NCBI GenBank assembly: GCA_028722305.1 | Contig: JAQYHB010000022.1 | Coordinates: forward strand, 22,986-86,985 | From: Spirochaetales bacterium | GTDB lineage: Bacteria > Spirochaetota > Spirochaetia > Sphaerochaetales > Sphaerochaetaceae | Length of the DNA: 64,000 nt | Reading direction: 5' to 3' | Part shown: piece after piece, positions 1 to 7,287 of the stretch | How the letters are laid out: every line of letters begins with the position of its first letter | Numbering within the stretch: the first letter of the stretch is position 1 | The notes under the pieces: generated by a model | What the model was told of the DNA's origin: nothing | Seen by the model: only the letters and a program-made list of their open reading frames with translations | The model's database searches: none | Translations under genes and position numbers: made by a program

Positions 1-1157
1 TCAAGAGTGAACGCGGTGAAGTCCGAGTTGCCTGACAAGTCCAATCCCGCGCAGCACCATCGACCTTCTAGAGATATGACGTCGATCGTGTGACAACACT
101 TCTCTCTCCATACCGGCATGTTGGCCCACCTGGTATTAGAGTCGACCCACATGTTGAGATTCTTTGTCTTGAAGTCCACTCTGTCGCTCTCGCTGTCATG
201 CACGTAGTCCCAACGCGCGCGGAACGAATCCACATCGACGCTGACACCCCAGTTCGGGTTGGCTTTCTCCCATGTGATCGGCGAGGAGATGTCGTCGCCG
301 TCGTCCGGGCAGAAGATCGCAACGAAATACCGGTCTGTCCGCACGACGCCTTGAATGATGCGCACGCATTTGTCATGTTCATGTTTGCAGACTCCTTGTA
401 AGTTTGTCCCTGCAGTAGTGATGCGGATTGTGATGGATTCCGGGTCAGACACTGACCCTGACACTATCGAGTTGATCAACTCATTTGATACATGCTGATG
501 GTACTCGTCGCATATGAAACAATGGCTAAGCTTTCCATCTTTTGGCGCAGCACTGATTGCGGTGATCCTCTGTCTGCCATATACGATTTCCTTGTTGTTC
601 TTCGAATCGCTGACTCGGAGCCCGTTGCCTTCCCACTTGCGCAGACACCCATATGCGCGCCTGAACGTGTCTCCCGCCTGATCGAGAGAGGTCGCGCCGA
701 TATAGCATGGGGAGCCTTTTCCCTCGGCGGAACTGAAAGCCATGTAGTCGATGAGCGCTCCAGCAAGAGTCGACTTGCCGTTCTTGCGCGGAACCTCGAT
801 GTAGGCGTCCATGAAGCGACGCACCCCGGTATTACCGTTTACCCAGCCGAACATTACCATGACGATGAATACCTGCCACGGTTCTAACCTGAGAACCTTG
901 TCCATCATCACTCCGTCAGGGAAGCACAGGTTTGCAGCCATCCATATAAGAGGCGAGGTCGCTCGTTCCCAGCTGAACACCCAAGGCCAGTCGTCAGACC
1001 GCGCCCTGGCGAGATCGTCCTGTTGCCGCTGGATCATGGACCTCTCCATCATTCCTGCACGGCGTTTGCCTGTGGTGACACTTGAGATGTACTTGTGATA
1101 GTCGGCGACGAAGACCTGACACAGCACCTTCGTCGCCTTCGGACCAAGCTCCCTCAT
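1..1157 (-). CDS. Phage terminase large subunit (partial, 3' end outside window)
   Basis: The minus-strand frame is open from an ATG at 1157 to the window edge. It reads as a terminase large subunit, the motor that packages phage DNA and cuts it with an RNase-H-like nuclease. A Walker-A-like PRKNGKST lies about 115 residues in (near 785), followed by LAGALIDYMAFSS. Further on are CDEYHQHVSN (Walker-B region), ITTAGTNLQGVCKHEH and a KANPNWGVSV stretch typical of these enzymes. Near the edge, AGLDLSGNSDFTAF fits the first nuclease Asp motif. The start overlaps the stop of the upstream frame as ATGA, with GGAGGA just ahead. An in-frame TGA lies directly upstream, so the start cannot be earlier. 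The family call is firm; phage type and completeness cannot be judged. Confidence 0.85.
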   Translation of the reverse strand, partial: MRELGPKATKVLCQVFVADYHKYISSVTTGKRRAGMMERSMIQRQQDDLARARSDDWPWVFSWERATSPLIWMAANLCFPDGVMMDKVLRLEPWQVFIVMVMFGWVNGNTGVRRFMDAYIEVPRKNGKSTLAGALIDYMAFSSAEGKGSPCYIGATSLDQAGDTFRRAYGCLRKWEGNGLRVSDSKNNKEIVYGRQRITAISAAPKDGKLSHCFICDEYHQHVSNELINSIVSGSVSDPESITIRITTAGTNLQGVCKHEHDKCVRIIQGVVRTDRYFVAIFCPDDGDDISSPITWEKANPNWGVSVDVDSFRARWDYVHDSESDRVDFKTKNLNMWVDSNTRWANMPVWREKCCHTIDVISLEGRWCCAGLDLSGNSDFTAFTL

Positions 1158-1432
1158 TCCTCCGAATCACCTGCCCCGAATGCCGAGAGGATGTCCTCGT
1201 CAGCATCTTTCGTCTTGTCCAGAAGATCAAGAAGCTGGCCGCACAGAACGGAATCCATCTCGACATGAGCCTCCTTAGGGTTCCAGAAGAGAAGTACTAC
1301 AGGATCACTCTGAAGGATATCGTCCCTAGGAAAGAACCGGATCCAAGCAGCTTCTTCTACAAGACGCATGTCGTGTTCACAGGTAACCTCCCCATTCCGC
1401 GGATTATGGCGATGCAGGCTGTAGTGGACCAA
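1154..1432 (-). CDS. Possible terminase small-subunit tail (doubtful)
   Basis: This short minus-strand frame ends with GDSEE and a TGA overlapping the terminase ATG, the arrangement expected of a small terminase subunit coupled to the large one. Its last 45 residues (WNPKEAHVEMDS onward) are acidic and plausible as the end of a P27-like small subunit. The upstream half lies opposite a recognisable BRCT domain on the plus strand, so it is probably antisense noise or foreign sequence fused at a junction. There is no good start; the frame opens with TTG. I regard only roughly the first 130 bases (1154-1290) as likely former coding sequence. Confidence 0.3.
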   Translation of the reverse strand: MVHYSLHRHNPRNGEVTCEHDMRLVEEAAWIRFFPRDDILQSDPVVLLFWNPKEAHVEMDSVLCGQLLDLLDKTKDADEDILSAFGAGDSEE

Positions 1433-1594
1433 GGTGGACTGGTAGGCAATACGGTGACCAAGCGGACCCGGTACCTTGTACGCGGGAAAAATTCCGGGGT
1501 CCTGAAGAACGACCAGGCAAACGAGGCCAAGGCCGCAGGGCAGGACATCACCATCCTATCGCCCGAAGATTTCATGACGAAGGTGTGCTTATAG
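1262..1594 (+). pseudogene. BRCT-domain remnant (exonuclease/ligase type C-terminus)
   Basis: The plus-strand frame ending at a TAG at 1592 encodes a recognisable BRCT domain. HVVFTGNLPIPR is the first strand and helix, AVVDQGGLVGNTVTKRTRYLV holds the conserved GG and the T-x-YLV strand, and ITILSPEDF is the end of the domain. The stretch before it (YYRITLKDIVPRKEPDP) resembles the linker in 3'-5' exonuclease-BRCT proteins, but no exonuclease domain precedes it. The frame instead runs back into DNA that is antisense to the terminase region. I infer a truncated C-terminal fragment left at a recombination junction near 1250-1290. It ends just before a 35-bp direct repeat, which fits an element border. 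Confidence 0.55.
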
Positions 1595-1597
1595 CAT

Positions 1598-1632
1598 GTG
1601 GTGGCATCAGTTTTGGCATCAATTACCATCAC
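1598..1632. repeat. 35-bp direct repeat, copy 1
   Basis: A perfect 35-bp sequence beginning GTGGTGGCATCAG and ending TTACCATCAC. It occurs again at 1796-1830, 198 bp downstream in the same orientation. Flanking bases differ on both sides. It lies 3 bp after the BRCT-remnant stop codon. Confidence 0.9.
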
Positions 1633-1795
1633 ACCGCATGTAAATATTGATAAAGTACAGCAATAGATGTAAGATTAATTGTAATATATGTCATGAGTTG
1701 CGTATCCCTGCTACGGAAGGCCCGCTTTTCGATTCCGACCAGCCCGAATACCGTATCTCTTGGCATACTGACAAGTTATCAGAGAGTCGGTGATG
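1633..1795. other. Spacer between the two 35-bp repeats; no gene seen
   Basis: AT-rich (especially 1640-1700) and without a convincing ORF in either direction. Together with the stretch 1831-2060 it forms the longest apparently non-coding area at the left end. Confidence 0.5.
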
Positions 1796-1830
1796 GTGGT
1801 GGCATCAGTTTTGGCATCAATTACCATCAC
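1796..1830. repeat. 35-bp direct repeat, copy 2
   Basis: Second perfect copy of the repeat at 1598-1632. The 230 bp that follow contain no ORF that resembles a protein. The pair could be a duplicated attachment site or the scar of a tandem insertion. Nothing in the sequence decides between these. Confidence 0.9.
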
Positions 1831-2060
1831 TGGCCCTTGTGCCAGAGAAGCCATGAGGCATCACGAACCATCGTCATACCACACAGCAGGATGACATATC
1901 GCCTCAGCGACGGTGCTTACGAAATTCCAACAGGACAAACCAACCGCATCACGGCCATTTCACGGCAAAGAAGCTGGCATCAACCTTGGGACCTGACTCA
2001 AAAGCGATTTCTATTTTTGCATATTGGTTCCCTGTGCCATACTATACATAGGAGCCAAAG

Positions 2061-2144
2061 ATGAAGGACAATCTGAAACTGATTCTTACCATAATCAACA
2101 CGATTTTGACCGTTGCAATCCTTATTGTTGTTGTAAGGATGTAA
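2061..2144 (+). CDS. 27-aa single-helix membrane peptide
   Basis: An ATG 8 nt after a GGAG opens a 27-codon frame, MKDNLKLILTIINTILTVAI followed by LIVVVRM and a stop. It is a charged N-terminus followed by one uninterrupted hydrophobic helix, as in small membrane peptides or hydrophobic toxins. The next gene begins 2 nt after its stop, and its ribosome site lies inside the last codons, so the two are probably co-translated. A -10-like TACTAT lies about 20 bp upstream. No family is recognised. A coincidental ORF cannot be excluded, but the ribosome site, promoter and tight junction argue for a real gene. Confidence 0.5.
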   Translation: MKDNLKLILTIINTILTVAILIVVVRM

Positions 2145-2146
2145 AG

Positions 2147-2344
2147 ATGAAGGATTTTTATACGGTCAACGAAGTTTCCGAGAAACTCGGAAGGGCGAAG
2201 AGCAGCATAACCCGAGCACTTGTGAAGCTCGACGTGCCAAAGACGGCTGGAGTATACCTGATCGACCAGCAGACTTTCGAGAAACTCGCGGCATCGAAAG
2301 GCCCCGGGCGCCCAAAAGGGGCAAAGAACAAGCCGAAAGTTTGA
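2147..2344 (+). CDS. Small helix-turn-helix protein
   Basis: A 65-aa protein starting MKDFYTVNEVSEKLGRAKSS. Residues 5-35 read as an excisionase/MerR-like winged helix-turn-helix (YTVNEVSEKLGRAKSSITRA), and the tail GPGRPKGAKNKPKV is the AT-hook-like basic end seen in many small phage and plasmid DNA-binding proteins. It follows the 27-aa membrane peptide by 2 nt. Given the terminase on its left it probably belongs to the mobile element, perhaps as a control or excision factor. A short TGCCC-TAGC-GGGCA hairpin just after the stop could be a weak terminator. Confidence 0.7.
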   Translation: MKDFYTVNEVSEKLGRAKSSITRALVKLDVPKTAGVYLIDQQTFEKLAASKGPGRPKGAKNKPKV

Positions 2345-2496
2345 TGTTGCCCTAGCGGGCACTGCATGGAGACATTGGCTTCTTTTGTCCTACCCTGAAG
2401 ACAAACCACCAAGTTCATTTGGACAAGAAATGTGTCAGGTTTTATAGAGCACGAACATCCCTAACACTATGCACGGCCCTACCCTCTCCGGCCGCC

Positions 2497-3042
2497 TCAG
2501 AGGAACACGGAGAGCATGCGTCCGCAGAGTGTGACGCTGACATTGGTCAGGTTCTCCAGGAATTTCTCTGGGGTTGCCGGGTTAGGGTGTCCGATCCAGC
2601 GCCTGACCGCCGAAAGGCAGAAGTCCCCAATCACATCGCTGAGTTCCTCCAGGTCCAAGGAATCATCACTGGAGGCATGCAACGTCTTGTCGACGATCGG
2701 CTGGATTTGCCTGCAGAAGTAATCATGGAAGGAATGGGGGCCGGATACCTCCAACGCGTTCAGGTAAAAGGTGCGGTTCTCGAACAGGTACTGGCAGATC
2801 ATCATCGCGATATCCTTGGTGGACATCGTCTTCAGGCACCCGTTGACCTTGTCGTTGATCTCGGTATCGTAAATCCAGTTGACCAGTTCGAACTTGTCGC
2901 GGAAATGATAGTAGAAACTTTTCCTGTTCAAGTCGCACTTCGCGCAAATCTCGCCAATCGAGATTTTCTCCAAGGGCTTTTCCGCCATACATTCCTTGAG
3001 CGAGCTCGCCAGAGCCCTCTTTGTTATCGTGGAGTTTGACAT
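2497..3042 (-). CDS. TetR/AcrR-family regulator (DhaS-like)
   Basis: A 181-aa regulator starting MSNSTITKRALASSLKECM. The N-terminal helix-turn-helix spans about residues 8-55 (ISIGEICAKCDLNRKSFYYH is the recognition region). The rest is the helical ligand-binding domain, with spacing typical of DhaS-like TetR proteins. I chose the ATG at 3042 because the longer frame back to 3132 would cross its own promoter: TTGACA at 3073-3078, 18 bp, then CATTAT at 3049-3054. That -10 box sits 6 nt before the ATG, so the mRNA is predicted to be leaderless. A 9-bp palindrome at 3080-3104 abuts the -35, which suggests autoregulation. The target genes are unknown; the adjacent unknown gene (3113-3886) is the obvious candidate. 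Confidence 0.85.
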   Translation of the reverse strand: MSNSTITKRALASSLKECMAEKPLEKISIGEICAKCDLNRKSFYYHFRDKFELVNWIYDTEINDKVNGCLKTMSTKDIAMMICQYLFENRTFYLNALEVSGPHSFHDYFCRQIQPIVDKTLHASSDDSLDLEELSDVIGDFCLSAVRRWIGHPNPATPEKFLENLTNVSVTLCGRMLSVFL

Positions 3043-3048
3043 GCCTCC

Positions 3049-3104
3049 ATAATGGACAGGGAAAGGGCAAGTTGTCAAGAAAGTGTCCAAAAACAGGACA
3101 CTTT
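3049..3104 (-). promoter_or_regulatory. TetR-gene promoter with palindromic operator
   Basis: The promoter is TTGACA (3073-3078), an 18-bp spacer and CATTAT (3049-3054), reading on the minus strand. Immediately upstream lies a perfect inverted repeat, AAAGTGTCC (3080-3088) and GGACACTTT (3096-3104), with a 7-nt centre. The position suits autoregulation by the encoded TetR protein. Confidence 0.65.
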
Positions 3105-3112
3105 TCAGAAAA

Positions 3113-3886
3113 TCAGAGCGCTTTCCCGTCAATCGCGAGCACTTTGGCGCTGATCAGAGCCTCCCCGAACAGGTAGCAACCTTCATGCAGGGACGTCTTG
3201 ACCTGTCCGGCACCGATGACAACATCAAGGTTGCCAAGGGCGGTACGCACCGTCGCCACCTGGAAGGAAGAGGCATGCCACTGGTTGTCCTTCTTCTCCA
3301 GCGCCACCACCTCACCCGCAAACAGGTTGAACTGGATCTTGTGGTTGAAGAACTCCTGTTCCTTCGGTTTCAGTCCCTCTTGCCTGCTCATCAGGTAATT
3401 GTATGGAATCACCTGTCCATCCTGCAGGCGGACCTTCTCGTCTGTGGCCGCCTCGTAGCTTTTCCGGTTGTCGAAGGCGTCAAGCCCGATCGGGAAGGCA
3501 CTGACCGAAAGGTCGAGTCGTTGCTCGTTGGTAAAGGGAGGAATGGTGGCCGGTTTCAGGACGCTCGCTGCGAAACCGTTCCTGCCCGCCAGGTCTACCA
3601 GTACCAAATCAAGGGAAAGATATCCCCGCGTAGGAATGGTGACGGCAGGTTTCGCCTGCCACAAGCTGTGCCCTTCGTAAAACATGTCGCCATCGACGAC
3701 AACATCGCCGCCCATGCGGAATACCAGCTCGAGTCCGCTGGGAAACAGGTAGGTCAAATAGGCGGAACCATCAGTCCCCACCTTCTCCTCTTTGCCCAGC
3801 GCTTTCAGCTCTCCAACCAGCTGTTCGTCCAGATGGTCGCCATCTCTCAGGCACTCAAGACCTGTATTGGCAAGAAACAAACCCAT
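3113..3886 (-). CDS. Protein of unknown function
   Basis: A 257-aa soluble protein starting MGLFLANTGLECLRDGDHLD; the ATG at 3886 has AGGAG six bases upstream. It shows no signal peptide, membrane segment or recognisable catalytic motif. The middle (about residues 35-150) is beta-rich and contains LVFRMGGDVVVDGDMFYEG and TIPTRGYLSLDLVL. I do not recognise the family. It is followed 70 bp later by the TetR gene on the same strand, with a palindromic operator in between, so it may be the gene controlled by that regulator or be read through into it. It is divergent from azlC. Confidence 0.7.
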   Translation of the reverse strand: MGLFLANTGLECLRDGDHLDEQLVGELKALGKEEKVGTDGSAYLTYLFPSGLELVFRMGGDVVVDGDMFYEGHSLWQAKPAVTIPTRGYLSLDLVLVDLAGRNGFAASVLKPATIPPFTNEQRLDLSVSAFPIGLDAFDNRKSYEAATDEKVRLQDGQVIPYNYLMSRQEGLKPKEQEFFNHKIQFNLFAGEVVALEKKDNQWHASSFQVATVRTALGNLDVVIGAGQVKTSLHEGCYLFGEALISAKVLAIDGKAL

Positions 3887-3923
3887 GTGATGCTCCTGAG
3901 CCAGTATCATAGCACAGGGACTC

Positions 3924-3953
3924 TTGAGCACGGAAGCATGAACCAGGTATTAT
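3924..3953 (+). promoter_or_regulatory. Promoter for azlC operon
   Basis: TTGAGC (3924-3929), an 18-bp spacer and TATTAT (3948-3953). The azlC ATG at 3964 follows 10 nt later and no Shine-Dalgarno is visible, so the 5' leader would be only a few bases. Confidence 0.45.
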
Positions 3954-3963
3954 CTTCAGCATC

Positions 3964-4659
3964 ATGAACCAGACTACTCTCACGGCGCGCGAAGGGATTG
4001 TGGACGGGACGCCTATCTTCATCGGGTACTTTCCAACCGCGATCGCGTTCGGGCTCGTGTGTCGGAACGCAGGACTTTCCCTCTGGGAAGCAACTTTTTC
4101 CTCCATCGCGATTTACGGCGGATCCAGCCAATTCCTTGGCGTCAACCTGCTTGTCAGCGGCGCGGCAATCTTTGAGATTGTGCTCTCTATAGCGTTGGTG
4201 AACCTGCGCTATGCCTTCGAAGGCGCGGCGGTAGCCCAAAAGCTGGACAACATCCATGGGCTCAAGCGGTTTGTCGTCGGCTTCTTCACCACGGACGAGG
4301 TATTCAGCGTCTCCGTCCTGAAGGGCAAGCCCCTTTGCTGGAAATACATGATCGCCCTTGAGCTTACCGCCTATTCGGGATGGGTCTCCGGCACCGTCGT
4401 CGGTTGCCTCGTGGGAGCATTGCTTTCCGCGGAGTGGCAACTGGCCGTCGGGGTGACCTTGTACGCCATGTTCAGCGCCATGTGGGCGGGCGAGGTACGC
4501 AAGGGCGGAGTCAGGATCCTCCTCGTCTGCCTGTCCGCCGGCTTGGTCAACAGCGTACTCTCCCTTGGTTTGCATGTCGGGGCCGGCTGGTCGTTTGTCA
4601 TCGCCATGCTGAGCGCCACCTTCGCCGGCGCGTTGTGCGACAGGAGGCCAGAGAAATGA
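3964..4659 (+). CDS. azlC: AzlC-family branched-chain amino acid exporter, large subunit
   Basis: A 231-aa integral membrane protein of the AzlC/YgaZ family, which with the small partner AzlD exports branched-chain amino acids or their analogues. The N-terminal GIVDGTPIFIGYFPTAIAFG and IAIYGGSSQFLGVNLL are family hallmarks, and about five to six hydrophobic segments follow. azlD starts within its stop codon (ATGA), and a TatD-type gene overlaps azlD in the same way, forming a three-gene operon. The ATG at 3964 has no clear ribosome site and the leader seems very short. The substrate is inferred from the family only. Confidence 0.88.
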   Translation: MNQTTLTAREGIVDGTPIFIGYFPTAIAFGLVCRNAGLSLWEATFSSIAIYGGSSQFLGVNLLVSGAAIFEIVLSIALVNLRYAFEGAAVAQKLDNIHGLKRFVVGFFTTDEVFSVSVLKGKPLCWKYMIALELTAYSGWVSGTVVGCLVGALLSAEWQLAVGVTLYAMFSAMWAGEVRKGGVRILLVCLSAGLVNSVLSLGLHVGAGWSFVIAMLSATFAGALCDRRPEK

Positions 4660-4973
4660 GTTTCTTCCATCAGATTCCGACCGTCGTCATCCTCTTCTGC
4701 GGCGCTCTTGCCACCATGCTCGTGAAGGAAATCCCCTACTGGGTCAAAGGGATGGACCGGCTACCGCCTTTCCTGGTGAAGTGCATGCAGATCCTGCCGA
4801 TCGCCGCCATGGGCGCGTTGATCTTCCCCGGCGCCTTCCATGATTATGGGCCGCAGTGGTACGCCGGTATCGGTGCCATCGCCATCGCCTTTGCCATCGG
4901 CTACGCGAAGCGTCCGACAATCGTCGGCATCGCGGCCGCCATCGTCATCTGCTACCTGCTGTTGCTGGTATGA
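4656..4973 (+). CDS. azlD: AzlD-family exporter small subunit
   Basis: A 105-aa membrane protein with four hydrophobic segments starting MSFFHQIPTVVILFCGALAT. YWVKGMDRLPPFLVKCMQILP is the conserved AzlD core, where a loop and amphipathic helix precede TM2. The length matches the family (about 100-110 aa). Its ATG overlaps the azlC stop by 4 nt and its own stop overlaps the ATG of the next gene. It should act as the obligate partner of AzlC in the inner membrane. Confidence 0.88.
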   Translation: MSFFHQIPTVVILFCGALATMLVKEIPYWVKGMDRLPPFLVKCMQILPIAAMGALIFPGAFHDYGPQWYAGIGAIAIAFAIGYAKRPTIVGIAAAIVICYLLLLV

Positions 4974-5617
4974 CCATGCTTGACGCCCATTTTCATCTTC
5001 CTTTCCAGGAACCGGCAGAGGGCATTCTCTGTACCAGCCGCGAGGCTGAATGGGACGAGGCGCTACGGACCACCCATGGCCAGGTCATTCCGTCCCTCGG
5101 GTTGCTCCCTCCCTGTCTGGATGTCGATTTCGCGCGCCTTGAAGGGCTCCTAGCACAAAAGCAGGAGATGCAAATCGGCGAAGTGGGCCTGGACAGGCGC
5201 TTTCCTGACCGGGAAGGACAGCTGATGGTTCTGAGGAACTTCCTCTCGATCGCGCGGAACACGCACCGCATGGTTTCGCTGCATGTGGTAGGAGCTGATG
5301 GGCTTATGCTCGGAATTCTGGACGGAACGGTGGCGGCCCTCTGGCACGGCTTTACCGGTAGCGTCGAGACCGCCAAGGCAATAACCGGCAAGGGCGCGGT
5401 CATATCTCTCGGTCCCCGCGTCGAGCGGACAAACCTCTGGAACCGGCTGGAAGAAATCAAAGGACTCCCCTTTACGGTGGAAAGCGACCTTTCCGCCTCC
5501 GACAGGTACCGCCAGGCACTCGAGGCCTGGTACCGGAAGCTTGCCACCAGGCTCGGATGGAGCGTGGAGCAGCTCGAGGCCCATGCCCGGGCCTCGCTGG
5601 AAACCTTGCTCACATGA
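4970..5617 (+). CDS. TatD-family metal-dependent hydrolase
   Basis: A 215-aa amidohydrolase-fold protein related to TatD DNases. The metal-binding HxH is near the start (LDAHFHLPF). EVGLDRR supplies the conserved Glu and Asp (about residues 67-73), SLHVVGADG and WHGFTGS give the two later histidines, and VESDL near residue 168 gives the final acidic position. It is shorter than classical TatD (about 260 aa), with compact loops. The start at 4970 overlaps azlD as ATGA; a second Met six bases later is possible. The 3' end overlaps the convergent CBM9-like gene by 8 bp. Nuclease activity is not proven by these motifs. Confidence 0.8.
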   Translation: MTMLDAHFHLPFQEPAEGILCTSREAEWDEALRTTHGQVIPSLGLLPPCLDVDFARLEGLLAQKQEMQIGEVGLDRRFPDREGQLMVLRNFLSIARNTHRMVSLHVVGADGLMLGILDGTVAALWHGFTGSVETAKAITGKGAVISLGPRVERTNLWNRLEEIKGLPFTVESDLSASDRYRQALEAWYRKLATRLGWSVEQLEAHARASLETLLT

Positions 5618-6200
5618 AGAGCAAGTCACCGAAGCAATCGGGACGATGGAAATCGGGTTTCAGGCTGTCGACCTGGTTCCAGAGTAGCCAGATTGGCTTT
5701 TTGAGCTTGTCTCCGCAGGTATAGAAGTTTCCTTTCAGACGCAATCCCTTCAGGTCGGTTCCTTTGGGCACGATGCCCAACATGGCTAGGTCAAGATCCT
5801 CCTTCAAGACCCAGACAGCCCTGCGGTCGCTCCACTCCTTAATCGTCACCTCGATAGGAATTCTTTCCAGGATGGACTCGTCCAGGAAACGGCGGTGGCG
5901 CCGGTCTGGGCCGACAGCCCCGTGTACGGCGCCGCTGGCGCTCGTCTCGATATTGACGTAGTCGTCGCTGTCCGCAACTTTCAAAAAGACCTCGGCACAG
6001 CTGTCCTCGCAGACCTGCTGATTGCAACCGGTCACCATGCGCCGCAACTCCGGCTCGCAGATGGTGAAGGTCGCCAACAGGTGGCTCTCCCGATAGCTGA
6101 GATCCACCCTTGCAGAGACATCCTCGTATGATTCCCAGCCCCCCACGAGAAACAAGTGGGAGATTCCGACGTGACCCTCTGGATAGATTGTTACCTGCAT
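5610..6200 (-). CDS. CBM9/DOMON-like carbohydrate-binding protein
   Basis: A 196-aa beta-sandwich protein without signal peptide. The stretch CEDSCAEVFLKVADSDDYVN followed by IETSASGAVHGAVG is the pattern of the 'carbohydrate-binding family 9-like' proteins of Bacteroidetes and spirochaetes. The end (WLLWNQVDSLKPDFHRPDCF) is the usual C-terminal segment, with its Trp and D-FHRP. I chose the Met at 6200 (MQVTIYPEG), which follows GGAGG closely; Met residues at 6218 and 6227 are alternatives. It is convergent with tatD and divergent from a lipoprotein gene. The binding partner is unknown, and the absence of a signal peptide suggests a cytoplasmic role. Confidence 0.72.
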   Translation of the reverse strand: MQVTIYPEGHVGISHLFLVGGWESYEDVSARVDLSYRESHLLATFTICEPELRRMVTGCNQQVCEDSCAEVFLKVADSDDYVNIETSASGAVHGAVGPDRRHRRFLDESILERIPIEVTIKEWSDRRAVWVLKEDLDLAMLGIVPKGTDLKGLRLKGNFYTCGDKLKKPIWLLWNQVDSLKPDFHRPDCFGDLLFM

Positions 6201-6267
6201 GCCTCCACGATACATGGTTTGCATCACAACGGCAAGGAATCCCGTTCAATAGGATAGGAGGTCGCAC

Positions 6268-7287
6268 CTGAAACGACTGATGATTCTCTACGGGATGATC
6301 GCCCTTCTGGCGCTCATCGGCTGTGACGACAAGGCGCTACGGACGGAACCCGAGCAGACCGAAGCAGAGGTGAAGCTCTGTCTTTCCTGTGACGCTTTTC
6401 AGGAAAAATCCATCCTGCCCGCAGGCCAGACACTGGCCATCGCCACCTACGACATCTCCGCTACCGGTCCTGGAGGAGCAACACTCACGCTTTCCGGAGA
6501 AGAGGAAAACGGGAGCCACACCATCAATCTGGGCCATCTAGCCATCGGAGGCTGGCATCTCGAAGCGACAGCACGAAACGCGGAGGGTACGGCCCTCGCG
6601 CAGGGTTCGACCGATGTGGTGTTCACCAGCAAGACCAAGGTCGCGGAGCTTCCGCTTAACCGGATGGCCGGAGCCGGGAACCTCTCGGTCCGTGTCACTT
6701 GGGCGAAGGACCAGGTAAACAAGGCGGATTTCCAGCTGGTCGCGACTCTGAAAAACCAAGAGGGAGGGACCATTGCCATCACCCCTGAGGTGAAGGAGGG
6801 AGAGGCGACGATCACAAAGGATGGGCTTCCCAGCGGAAGCTATGTGCTTGCCCTCGAGCTGTTGACCGAAGGCACCCACGCGAGCGGCGCCACTAGCGCG
6901 ATCCGCATTGTCGACGGGGCACTCTCTGGCGGAGAGATCGCTTTGGAAATCGGGGACAGGTCCAACGTCTTCAGCCTGACCATCAAAAACGATACCTCGC
7001 TGCCGATCCTGGCGAAGGTGCGTAGCGCCCCAGAGGTGGTGACGGCCCAGAGTCCGCAGGTGACCCTGACAGCCGAGCCGACCAACCTGGCCTCGCTTGG
7101 ATTGCGGAAAGAAGACCTTTCCTATCAGTGGTATCACGAGGGAACCCTGATTGCGGGAGCGAACACCGCTTCCCTCCTCCTGAAGGATAAGAAACTGGGC
7201 AGCCACCGCTATGATGTGGTGATCACTTCCGGCAAGCCCGGCTCGATCGGAAGCGTTTCCGTCACGGTGAACTACCCGGTGGATTAA
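6268..7287 (+). CDS. Ig-like lipoprotein, probable CTG start
   Basis: A 339-aa secreted lipoprotein. From CTG at 6268 the N-terminus reads MKRLMILYGMIALLALIGCDD: positively charged n-region, hydrophobic core and lipobox LIGC. The ATG at 6280 would remove the Lys-Arg pair and lie 18 nt from the ribosome site, whereas CTG lies 6 nt after AGGAGG (6256-6261). No ATG, GTG or TTG exists between the upstream stop (6250) and 6280. The mature protein is beta-rich, with segments resembling those in the two larger lipoproteins at 14.6-19 kb, and ends in an Ig-like module (SYQWYHEGTLIAGANTASLL). It is likely surface or periplasmic; the function is unknown. Confidence 0.78.
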   Translation: MKRLMILYGMIALLALIGCDDKALRTEPEQTEAEVKLCLSCDAFQEKSILPAGQTLAIATYDISATGPGGATLTLSGEEENGSHTINLGHLAIGGWHLEATARNAEGTALAQGSTDVVFTSKTKVAELPLNRMAGAGNLSVRVTWAKDQVNKADFQLVATLKNQEGGTIAITPEVKEGEATITKDGLPSGSYVLALELLTEGTHASGATSAIRIVDGALSGGEIALEIGDRSNVFSLTIKNDTSLPILAKVRSAPEVVTAQSPQVTLTAEPTNLASLGLRKEDLSYQWYHEGTLIAGANTASLLLKDKKLGSHRYDVVITSGKPGSIGSVSVTVNYPVD

